Below, one piece after another: positions 8,830 through 16,593 of a DNA stretch of 21,425 bases (positions are counted from its first letter, which is position 1; each line of letters starts with the position of its first letter). The stretch comes from CAIKZJ01 sp964626015 (GTDB lineage Bacteria > Bacteroidota > Ignavibacteria > Tepidaquicellales > Tepidaquicellaceae): positions 1-21,425 of the forward strand of contig CAZVCC010000052.1 of NCBI GenBank assembly GCA_964626015.1, in the 5' to 3' direction. The position numbers and the translations under genes are program-made. The notes under the pieces are model-generated. The model had not been told where the DNA came from, ran no database searches, and saw nothing but the letters and a program-made list of their open reading frames with translations.

Positions 8830-9828
8830 ATGTCAATAAAGCATAAAATATTAATCTTAGTTCTGTTTCTGTTAGCTGGTCAGGTTCAAGCGCAATTGAT
8901 TCCTAATCTTGGAGGACAAAGAACTGGAACATCATCGCTGCAGTTTTTAAAAATAGGAACCGATGCACGGGCGACAGGGATGGGGGAAGCATTTGTTGCT
9001 GTCTCAGACGATTTCTCTGCTTTACAATATAATCCTGCAGGACTAGTTCTTAATAAAGATAATGGATTGTCATTTACTCATACTGCTTGGTTTGCGGATT
9101 CAAGAATCGAGAATCTTGGTGGTGTTTATCATTTTGGAGGAAACAATGCTGTTGGTATAAGCATAACTTCGTTCAGAACCGAAGATATGAAAGTTACCAC
9201 TGAATTTCAGCCAAACGGTACTGGAAATTATTTCAGGTTTTCTGACCTTGCAGTTGGACTATCCTATTCCAGACAATTTACTGATCAGTTTTCTTTTGGC
9301 GTTACCGTAAAGTATGTTGAAGAAGCATTGGGTGAACTTAAAATGAGAACAGTACTCGGTGATTTAGCAACTTTTTATAAAACAGGTCTTGGCACAACAA
9401 GATTTGCTGTTGTTATTGCTAATTTTGGTGCTCAGGTTTCTCCATCAGGCACTGTTGACTTGATTGGTGGTAGGACAGTATCCGAATTTCAGAAATTCCC
9501 TCCTCCAACATTATTTAAAATAGGTTTTGCTTTTGAACCATGGATGAATCAGAACAATAGGGTGACTACAAGCATTCAGCTCAATAGCCCTAATGATAAC
9601 AAAGAATATATTAATGTGGGCGCTGAGTACTCCTACAAAGAAATGGTAACCATTAGAGGCGGTTACAAATTTAATGTTGATGCTGAAAACTTTTCGGTTG
9701 GTGCAGGTGTGAAAGTACCAGTTTCATTCGCTAAAGTAGGTGTTAATTATTCGCTCGCAAATTATGGTGACTGGGGATACATGCACAGATTTTCTATAAA
9801 TTTAATATTACCGGAGAAAAATAAATAA
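8830..9828 (+). CDS. PorV/PorQ (UPF0164) family outer-membrane beta-barrel protein
   Basis: The signal peptide ends at QVQA (residues 18-21), before Gln22. Residues 41-72 hold the family signature (KIGTDARATGMGEAFVAVSD followed by DFSALQYNPAGL), which matches the G-x-x-A-R-A-x-G-M-G-x-A pattern and the NPAGL element of PorV/UPF0164 proteins. The rest is a run of amphipathic strands ending in RFSINLILPEKNK. Family members are FadL-like barrels; PorV in the type IX system shuttles cargo with C-terminal sorting domains from the translocon to the attachment complex. Its presence in a cluster with three T9SS-tailed proteins suggests a dedicated or accessory shuttle rather than a housekeeping copy, which is an inference. 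Its last base is shared with the next start codon (TAATG at 9826-9830), so the two genes are translationally coupled. Confidence 0.88.
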   Translation: MSIKHKILILVLFLLAGQVQAQLIPNLGGQRTGTSSLQFLKIGTDARATGMGEAFVAVSDDFSALQYNPAGLVLNKDNGLSFTHTAWFADSRIENLGGVYHFGGNNAVGISITSFRTEDMKVTTEFQPNGTGNYFRFSDLAVGLSYSRQFTDQFSFGVTVKYVEEALGELKMRTVLGDLATFYKTGLGTTRFAVVIANFGAQVSPSGTVDLIGGRTVSEFQKFPPPTLFKIGFAFEPWMNQNNRVTTSIQLNSPNDNKEYINVGAEYSYKEMVTIRGGYKFNVDAENFSVGAGVKVPVSFAKVGVNYSLANYGDWGYMHRFSINLILPEKNK

Positions 9829-10904
9829 TGAAAATAGTAAATAATATTTTTCTGTTTTTGACAACAGTCTTATTGTTGAGTGGGTGCGGAGAAAAGTTGG
9901 ATCTCTCACAATTTCCTATATCTAATAACGGTAACATTAACGTTGCTGATACTTTATACATCCTTCAAACTCCGGTATGGAATGGATTTAACAGACCCGA
10001 AGATGTCCTTCTAGGAAATGAACCACTCGTTTATGTCGCAGATACAAAGAATAACAGGATTGTGCAGATGGATATTGCAGGAGGAACAATAGGAGAAATT
10101 GCAATCAATAATCCTAGAAAGCTTGCTCAAGATTATAATTTCGACCTGCTTGTGATAGCGGATTCCGTAGTCTCTACGAGTGATACTGTAAGTATAGTTT
10201 ACAGAATTAATATTGTAGGGGCGGGGGGGAATATTTCTAATGCATCAAAGTTAACATATATAAAGTCAACATATGCTACACCTAATTCAAGCACTCTAAG
10301 GAAGTTTACAGGTATTGCAGTACTAACTGATAATTCAGTTTTAATAACTAGAGTAGGACCCGAAGATCAATTTGGGATTGACCCGGGAAATGCAATCTTA
10401 AAAGTTACTGGCAGAACTACAGCTCAAACTGTAACTGTCCTTCCAGGTTTTCAATCTTCGGGTAGCAGTTTTTATTCAATTGAGAATGTTTCAGGTATCT
10501 GCGGTGTAAGAAATAGTTCAACTGACTTTATTATAACAAGAAGCACTCCCGATACCACGACTCTAAACAAAGTTCTTTGGTTTATGTATGATAATGTAAA
10601 TGGAACCTATGATCCAAAGTTTACAGAATCATCATTAGGTATTGTTAGTGCAAAGTTCGGAAAACCTGATGATGTCGTTCAGGATCCTAACCAGAGTGTA
10701 TTTGTTATTGATTCATACAGAAATTATCTCTGGAAATTCAATGTTACAGGAAAATTAATGTCTGAATCTTTCGGAGGTTTAGGTACTGAATCAGGTAAAT
10801 TCAATAATCCAAAAGGAATTGCCTTCTATAATAAAGTAATATACATAGCAGATACAGATAATAACAGAATTGTCAGGTACAGATTATCGACGGATTTGAA
10901 TTAA
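9828..10904 (+). CDS. NHL-repeat lipoprotein (predicted beta-propeller)
   Basis: The signal peptide ends in lipobox L-S-G-C, Cys20 being the lipidated residue. NHL-type blades are visible at ~54-88 (NRPEDV, VYVADTKNNRIVQMD), ~278-312 (GKPDDVVQD, VFVIDSYRNYLWKFN) and ~325-356 (NNPKGIAF, IYIADTDNNRIVRYR). The middle blades are more diverged. The length of ~340 mature residues suits a six-bladed propeller. Such propellers usually bind proteins or ligands and carry no catalysis. It overlaps the PorV-like gene by one base (TAATG), so a partner role at the inner face of the outer membrane or on the cell surface is plausible. It is followed after 3 bases by a membrane protein gene. Confidence 0.88.
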   Translation: MKIVNNIFLFLTTVLLLSGCGEKLDLSQFPISNNGNINVADTLYILQTPVWNGFNRPEDVLLGNEPLVYVADTKNNRIVQMDIAGGTIGEIAINNPRKLAQDYNFDLLVIADSVVSTSDTVSIVYRINIVGAGGNISNASKLTYIKSTYATPNSSTLRKFTGIAVLTDNSVLITRVGPEDQFGIDPGNAILKVTGRTTAQTVTVLPGFQSSGSSFYSIENVSGICGVRNSSTDFIITRSTPDTTTLNKVLWFMYDNVNGTYDPKFTESSLGIVSAKFGKPDDVVQDPNQSVFVIDSYRNYLWKFNVTGKLMSESFGGLGTESGKFNNPKGIAFYNKVIYIADTDNNRIVRYRLSTDLN

Positions 10905-10907
10905 GTA

Positions 10908-12698
10908 ATGTCTAAAGTAAAGAAGAAATCCATAAAACGCGTAGAAGTATCTGCCTACAAGGAAAACCCTGTCATCAATTATACTTTGTTAGGTATTTTT
11001 CTAATTTTTCTAGCTTTTTTTAGTACTTTCAAAATAACTGGTGATGATGATGTATTTTGGCATCTCGCTACCGGCAGATTAATTTTAAATACTGGTCATG
11101 TTCCTTCAGTAGATGTTTTTGGATACATGACGCAAGGTCAGGAATGGATGCCTTTTGAATGGGGTTGGGATGTTATTACTTATTTTATTTACTCTTTTTC
11201 AGGTTACACAGGATTGTCAGTATTTAGAACAATCTTAATCATTTCAGTTTTCCTGATATTCTATATCTTATTGAAGAGATTTAAGGTTAGTAACATATTC
11301 AGCATTTTTGTTCTGCTTGTACTTTCATTCGGAATGATAGACAGGCTTACCCCGAGGCCTCATTTGATGTCGTATCTTTTCTTTGCACTGCTTATTTACA
11401 TTATTTGTGAATTTCGGTATTTCAACAGGGGTAATAAAAAAGTTCTTTATTTTATACCGCCAATTTTTCTTTTATGGGCTAATCTTCACATGGGAATTAT
11501 AGCTGGTGGATTTCTAATGTTATTATTTTTCTTATCTGAAATAGCTGGCTCTTACAAGTCCGGTATTAATTCTTCAATAAAACCTCTCACAAATAAAGAA
11601 CTTATATTTCTTTTCACAATACTTAGCATTTCTGCTTTAATGGTACTCGTTAATCCTAATTTCTTGCAGACTTACATTTATGCTTACGAACATACCAGGA
11701 TGAAAATGCTTGAAACCGTGAACGAATGGATGTCGCCTTTTGCTTCAAGGTATAATGATAGTTTCGTTTCGTACATTTATAAAACTCTTCTTTTTGTAGG
11801 TATTTTTAATATTCTATATGCCGTCAGGAAGAAAGATTGGTTCTTTGCAATTCTATACTTTGCATTTGCCGTTTATTCGGTTAGAGCAATGCGGTTTACT
11901 GTTGATTTTGTTATTATAACGCTTGTATTTACTACTGTTTCGGTATATTATTATATTAGTATGTTGAAAAATGAAAATATTAAGGATATTCTTCTTCGTA
12001 AACCACCCTTAAAAATTGCTTTAGGTGCCTTCATTCTCTTTCTAATTTTTAATATTCCGAATAATAAACTTTATCTTGAACACCTAACATATTATAGAAT
12101 TTCCGGTACGGGTATAAATTCAGACTTTATTCCGACAGCAATGTTTGATTTTATGAAACAGAATAATGTTACTAACATTGGTGAAAGAATTTTTAATCAT
12201 TTTGGAACGGGTGGGTTTTTTGTTTGGAATTTTAATGGCAAACAGAATTTCATTGACAGCAGGAATCTTAATGATGATATTTTTACAAAATATCAGCAGA
12301 TTCTTCTGAAACGTCCGGGCTTTGAGCAAAAACTTGAAGAATATAATATTGATTATGTGATATATCTTGCTCCCGATCTTGTTCGTGATCCCAAAGAAAT
12401 GGAAAGTACCTGCATATCATATTTTTCTAAACATCCTAATTGGAAACTTATATTTTGGGATGACAAATCTTTTTTATGGGTTAAGAATTTACCGAAGTTT
12501 TATGAGCTCATAGATAAGTATGAATATAAATATTTATCACCTTATAATTATGCTTATAATAAAACTACCCTAGAAAAGGGGATTAATGAAGATATGTCTG
12601 TTTTGAAAAGAGAGGTTGAAAGAAAACTTGAAGAAGAGCCAAACGGTATAATTATTTCATCTACTCTAAAAGTTTACGGAAACAAAATTAAATTATAG
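10908..12698 (+). CDS. Polytopic membrane protein, GT-C glycosyltransferase-like
   Basis: Residues 25-41 are a first transmembrane helix, followed by a loop with GDDDVFWHLATGRLIL (45-60), where acidic residues 46-48 sit in the place of the catalytic acidic motif of GT-C enzymes. About nine to eleven more hydrophobic segments follow to residue ~382. Residues ~395-596 are a soluble tail with HFGTGGFFVWNF (431-442) and FIDSRN (448-453). These correspond to the GGYLIW and FIDGR elements of a widespread bacterial family of GT-C-like membrane proteins whose function is mostly unknown. If active, it would transfer a sugar from a polyprenyl-phosphate donor on the periplasmic side; this is inference from fold resemblance. 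It starts 3 bases after the NHL lipoprotein, so modification of the co-encoded secreted proteins is a reasonable guess. The family resemblance is better supported than the activity. Confidence 0.75.
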   Translation: MSKVKKKSIKRVEVSAYKENPVINYTLLGIFLIFLAFFSTFKITGDDDVFWHLATGRLILNTGHVPSVDVFGYMTQGQEWMPFEWGWDVITYFIYSFSGYTGLSVFRTILIISVFLIFYILLKRFKVSNIFSIFVLLVLSFGMIDRLTPRPHLMSYLFFALLIYIICEFRYFNRGNKKVLYFIPPIFLLWANLHMGIIAGGFLMLLFFLSEIAGSYKSGINSSIKPLTNKELIFLFTILSISALMVLVNPNFLQTYIYAYEHTRMKMLETVNEWMSPFASRYNDSFVSYIYKTLLFVGIFNILYAVRKKDWFFAILYFAFAVYSVRAMRFTVDFVIITLVFTTVSVYYYISMLKNENIKDILLRKPPLKIALGAFILFLIFNIPNNKLYLEHLTYYRISGTGINSDFIPTAMFDFMKQNNVTNIGERIFNHFGTGGFFVWNFNGKQNFIDSRNLNDDIFTKYQQILLKRPGFEQKLEEYNIDYVIYLAPDLVRDPKEMESTCISYFSKHPNWKLIFWDDKSFLWVKNLPKFYELIDKYEYKYLSPYNYAYNKTTLEKGINEDMSVLKREVERKLEEEPNGIIISSTLKVYGNKIKL

Positions 12699-12742
12699 TT
12701 ATATTGCTTAATTGAAACTAATAATATTTAAATAATATACTT

Positions 12743-15109
12743 ATGCTAAATAAATCAATTTTCTTAGCTGTACTGCTTGCATTAATGAGTAATGTTTATT
12801 CTCAAGTTATTACTATTGATTCTGCAAGGAGTCAGGGACCGGATGGTGTCTCTTTACTATTGGGGCAAACTGTTACGGTTAGAGGTGTTGTCACAACAAG
12901 TCGTGAGTTTGGTGTGCCTACTGTTTATTTTCAGGTACCTTCTGCAGGTATGGTTGGATACGATGCGACTTTCGGTCCTAATGTAAATAGAGGTGACAGC
13001 GTTCAGGTTACTGGAGTTGTAACTCAATATAACGGTCTTACTGAACTACAGCCGGTTACTTCTTATCAGGTTCTGGCGACAGGAATAAACACTCCTGTTC
13101 CAATTGTTGTAACTCCCGGGCAGATAAGAACAGACGGAGAAACCTATGAAGCAAGATTAATTAGAATTAATGGTATTACAGCAATTAAGAGTATATCTCC
13201 TTATGGAATCGCGACTCAGTGGACTGTCTCAGGTTCTGGAAGAAATTATAGACTTTTTGTAGGAAATGATTCTTGTGATATTAGAATTAATGCTTCTTCG
13301 AATATTGCTAACACACAGATTCCCGATTATCCTTTCTCTATAGTTGCTTTGAATAGCCAGTTTCAATCTAGTGCCCCTTATATAGGCGGATATCAAATAC
13401 TTCCGAGAGATTTGAATGATATAATAATTACTTCTGGTGGTCCTTCTATAACTGGTGTACCTATAGAATCTAATATCACACCTACATCTATCACAATGAG
13501 TTTTTCAACGTTAGCTCCCGGTGATACAAAAGTAAAATATTTTGTTTCAGACTCAATTGGACAATCGGTTATATATACAGATTCGGTATATAACTCTGAT
13601 CAGGTTACATCGCACAGTATTAATCTTACTAATCTAAAACCCGGAAAAATATATCAAGCGTTGATAACTTCAACGAATACTAATGGTACGAGTCAATTTG
13701 CAAACAAATATTTCTCTACTGCTTCTAATCTCTCGTCTACTGGCAAGGTAGAAGTTTATTTTAATTATCCATCTGATACTTCTCTTGCGCTTCCGAATAA
13801 TAAAGCTAATGGCAGTGCAAATTTTGTGACTCGTCTTGGCCAAAGGATTGACTCTGCACAGTATTCAATAGATTTTGCAATATACTCGTTCAACGAAATC
13901 ACTACTGTAAGGGATAAATTAATTAATGCTTTAATTCGGGGTGTAAAATTAAGAATTGTTTATGATTACAGAGATGGTAACATTCAACCTTTAATGCAGG
14001 ATTTGATTAATGCTGGAGTTCGGGTGCAAATTAGGCCATCAAGCTCATATATAATGCATCATAAGTTCTTTGTTTTTGATGGAAGGGATACATCTGCTTC
14101 TGCGAGCAGCAGGAAATGGCTTTGGGGCGGCTCTGCAAACATAACAAACGAGCAGTTCTACAGCGATGCACAGAATGTAATTCTTGTTCAGGATGAATCT
14201 ATTTGTAATGCATATACTCGTGAATTCGAAGAAATGTGGGGCTCGCACAACGACATAAATAATCTTGCTAATGCAAAATGGGGTAGTGCTAAACTTGATA
14301 ATACACCTAAGATTTTTAATGTAAATGGTAAAAGATGGGAAATATACTTTGGTCCTTCCGATCAGGCTACTAGGCTAGGATTACTTATCGATAATGAACC
14401 TAATAAATCAATTAATTTTGCTATCCTTTCTTACACATTATTTACTATTGCTAATAAGATGAAAGCAAAATATAATCCTCCATCATTAATGGTCAGAGGT
14501 GTTTTTGATCAGGCAAATGTTTCTAATAACCTTTATCTTGAAATGAAGGGTATTGGCGGCTCTTCACCATGGAACCCTCCGGCAAAAGTATTTCTTGAAA
14601 ACTATTATGGTGCTCAAATGCACAGTAAATATACTGTTATTGATGCAGATTTGTTATCAAGCAATCCAGTCGTTGAAACAGGTTCATTTAATTATTCAAA
14701 CGCAGCTGATAACGGCAATGATGAAAACATGATGATTATATATGATTCTTTAATCGCAAATCAGTATTATCAGGATTTTGCAAAAAGACTTTCTGATGCT
14801 GGAGGTTCTGTAGATATTAATAAGATTACTGATGTAGTTCCGAACAAATTTAATTTAAGCCAAAACTATCCAAATCCGTTTAATCCTGCAACTAAGATTA
14901 ATTTCAGTATCCCGAAATCAGCTCTCGTAAAAATTTCGGTACACGATATTCTCGGTAGGGAGGTAGTTGTACTTTTAAATAAAATGCTTTCTGTTGGCGA
15001 ATACTCTGCGGAATGGAACGCTTCAAGTTTCCCATCAGGAATTTATTTCTACACACTGAACGTTGATGGAGAAAATATCAACACGAAAAAAATGATTTTA
15101 AATAAATAA
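12743..15109 (+). CDS. T9SS-secreted phospholipase D-superfamily protein (possible extracellular nuclease)
   Basis: A signal peptide ends near VYS-Q (20/21). Residues ~25-230 form an OB-fold-like domain (VTVRGVVTTSREFG, VQVTGVVTQYNGLTEL), as found in secreted nucleases. Residues ~235-328 are FN3-like. Two phospholipase D modules follow: HKD1 is H439-x-K441-x4-D446 with downstream GGSAN (462-466), and HKD2 is H627-x-K629-x4-D634 with downstream GSFN (647-650). Both active-site halves are complete, so a single polypeptide can form the bilobed PLD catalytic site, using a phospho-histidine intermediate to cleave phosphodiesters. Residues ~700-788 are a type A T9SS tail with LSQNYPNPFNP (705-715) and GIYFYTL (766-772). 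The OB-fold favours a nucleic-acid substrate over lipid, but this is inference. It begins 44 bases after the membrane-protein gene and is the last gene of the envelope cluster. Confidence 0.9.
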   Translation: MLNKSIFLAVLLALMSNVYSQVITIDSARSQGPDGVSLLLGQTVTVRGVVTTSREFGVPTVYFQVPSAGMVGYDATFGPNVNRGDSVQVTGVVTQYNGLTELQPVTSYQVLATGINTPVPIVVTPGQIRTDGETYEARLIRINGITAIKSISPYGIATQWTVSGSGRNYRLFVGNDSCDIRINASSNIANTQIPDYPFSIVALNSQFQSSAPYIGGYQILPRDLNDIIITSGGPSITGVPIESNITPTSITMSFSTLAPGDTKVKYFVSDSIGQSVIYTDSVYNSDQVTSHSINLTNLKPGKIYQALITSTNTNGTSQFANKYFSTASNLSSTGKVEVYFNYPSDTSLALPNNKANGSANFVTRLGQRIDSAQYSIDFAIYSFNEITTVRDKLINALIRGVKLRIVYDYRDGNIQPLMQDLINAGVRVQIRPSSSYIMHHKFFVFDGRDTSASASSRKWLWGGSANITNEQFYSDAQNVILVQDESICNAYTREFEEMWGSHNDINNLANAKWGSAKLDNTPKIFNVNGKRWEIYFGPSDQATRLGLLIDNEPNKSINFAILSYTLFTIANKMKAKYNPPSLMVRGVFDQANVSNNLYLEMKGIGGSSPWNPPAKVFLENYYGAQMHSKYTVIDADLLSSNPVVETGSFNYSNAADNGNDENMMIIYDSLIANQYYQDFAKRLSDAGGSVDINKITDVVPNKFNLSQNYPNPFNPATKINFSIPKSALVKISVHDILGREVVVLLNKMLSVGEYSAEWNASSFPSGIYFYTLNVDGENINTKKMILNK

Positions 15110-15147
15110 CAAAATAATAAATTCTGTCAAACTAAAATTTAAGGGAT

Positions 15148-16533
15148 ATGGGGAGAATTTTGGTTGTTGACGATGAAGCAACAACTATAGCAATACTTAA
15201 AAAAGTACTCGAAGATGTGGGGCATGTGGTTTCAACTGTTAACAACGGCGAAATGGCTCTTGAACGTATTAATGAGTTTAAGTACGATGTTATGATCACT
15301 GATTTTAACATGCCGGGTATGAATGGTATCGAACTTACAGAAAAAGCATTAAGGATTGAGCAAGACTTAATCGTTATTCTTATAACTGCTTTTGCCACTA
15401 TTCGTTCGGCAGTCGATGCCATTCGAATTGGTGCTTTCGATTATCTTACTAAACCTATTAATAGAGAGGAATTGTTGCTAGCGTTGCAGCGGGGTCTTGA
15501 AAGGATTCATCTTGTAAGGGAGAATATACTTCTGAAACAGAGGCTCGAATCTGTTGAACTTGGAAGCGAAAAAGAATTTGAATACCTTACGGCGAACAAA
15601 GAAGTAAAAGAAATGCTCACTGAGGTTAGAAAAGTCGCTAATACAGATTCAACTATTCTTATTACAGGCTCTAATGGAACGGGTAAGGAAGTACTCTCAA
15701 AGTATATTCACAAAATGAGTAACAGGAAAAACCAGCAGTTTGTCGTTTTGAACTGTGCTGCTCTACCACCTCAGCTTCTTGAATCAGAACTATTTGGACA
15801 CGTCAAAGGTTCGTTTACAGGTGCTGTCAAAGACCGCAAAGGTTATTTTGAAATCGCTGATAATGGTACTATATTTTTGGATGAAATTAGTGAAATAGAC
15901 CCGGTCATTCAGGTGAAACTATTGCGTGTGTTACAGGAAAGAGAATTTTCGAAAGTTGGTGATACTCGCTTACAATCAACTAACGTCCGCGTAATTGCTG
16001 CAACAAATAAAGATATTAAGCAGTTAATTGCGGAAGGTAAATTCAGAGAAGATCTTTATTACCGTCTTAATGTTTTCGAATTCCATCTTCCTAGTCTAAT
16101 AGATAGAAAGGAAGATATAAAATTCTATTTTAATAAATTTATTACCGAGCAGAGTATCACACAGAAAAAGCCTGTCCCAGTTATTGATGTTTCTGTTGAA
16201 AATGTTCTGCTTAATGATGAATGGCCTGGTAATATACGAGAATTAAAGAACGTTGCTGAACGAGCGTCAATTCTGTGTGATAATGGTAAGATATCTCTTG
16301 ATCTGCTTCCTTCTAATATTCTGAGTAATGAAAGTAAAAGAAACTATTCTGCTGATTACAGCGAGAATAAGGAAAATGTTATAAAAGATTTTGAAATCAC
16401 TTTTATCAAGAAATATCTTAAGCTATGTAACGGTAATGTTGCGGCAACTGCAAAAACTATAAATTTTCATCCGGTTAGTCTTAGACAGAAACTTACTAAA
16501 CTGGGTATTGACCCTCGTGATTATAAGTATTAA
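15148..16533 (+). CDS. NtrC-family sigma-54-dependent response regulator
   Basis: This is a cytoplasmic transcription activator with three domains. The receiver domain (1-~120) has acidic pocket D8/D9, phospho-acceptor D52 (MITDFNMPG), T80 and K102. The AAA+ sigma-54 interaction domain (~145-375) has Walker A G174-S-N-G-T-G-K180, the L1 loop GSFTGA at 221-226 (GAFTGA is the commoner form), Walker B GTIFLDEI (240-247) and WPGNIRELKN (359-368) of the sensor II region. The C-terminal Fis-type helix-turn-helix is ~418-454 (NGNVAATAKTINFHPVSLRQ). On phosphorylation it should oligomerise and use ATP to open sigma-54 RNA polymerase complexes. Its gene heads a three-gene set with an HPPD-HPt fusion and a hybrid kinase, which are the obvious candidates for its phosphate source. 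A sigma-54-type promoter at 18060-18075 is an obvious candidate target. AAGGGA lies just before the ATG, closer than an ideal ribosome binding site. Confidence 0.95.
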   Translation: MGRILVVDDEATTIAILKKVLEDVGHVVSTVNNGEMALERINEFKYDVMITDFNMPGMNGIELTEKALRIEQDLIVILITAFATIRSAVDAIRIGAFDYLTKPINREELLLALQRGLERIHLVRENILLKQRLESVELGSEKEFEYLTANKEVKEMLTEVRKVANTDSTILITGSNGTGKEVLSKYIHKMSNRKNQQFVVLNCAALPPQLLESELFGHVKGSFTGAVKDRKGYFEIADNGTIFLDEISEIDPVIQVKLLRVLQEREFSKVGDTRLQSTNVRVIAATNKDIKQLIAEGKFREDLYYRLNVFEFHLPSLIDRKEDIKFYFNKFITEQSITQKKPVPVIDVSVENVLLNDEWPGNIRELKNVAERASILCDNGKISLDLLPSNILSNESKRNYSADYSENKENVIKDFEITFIKKYLKLCNGNVAATAKTINFHPVSLRQKLTKLGIDPRDYKY

Positions 16534-16593
16534 TATTGGAATTTATTTATGTTATTTAGATGTTTCAATTATAATTAAAACAACTTAAAGACT

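Noticed and set aside
16534..16593. A second sigma-54 promoter upstream of the HPPD-HPt gene (TTGGAATTTATTTATG)
   Set aside because: The GC of the -12 element is missing; only the GG half is present.
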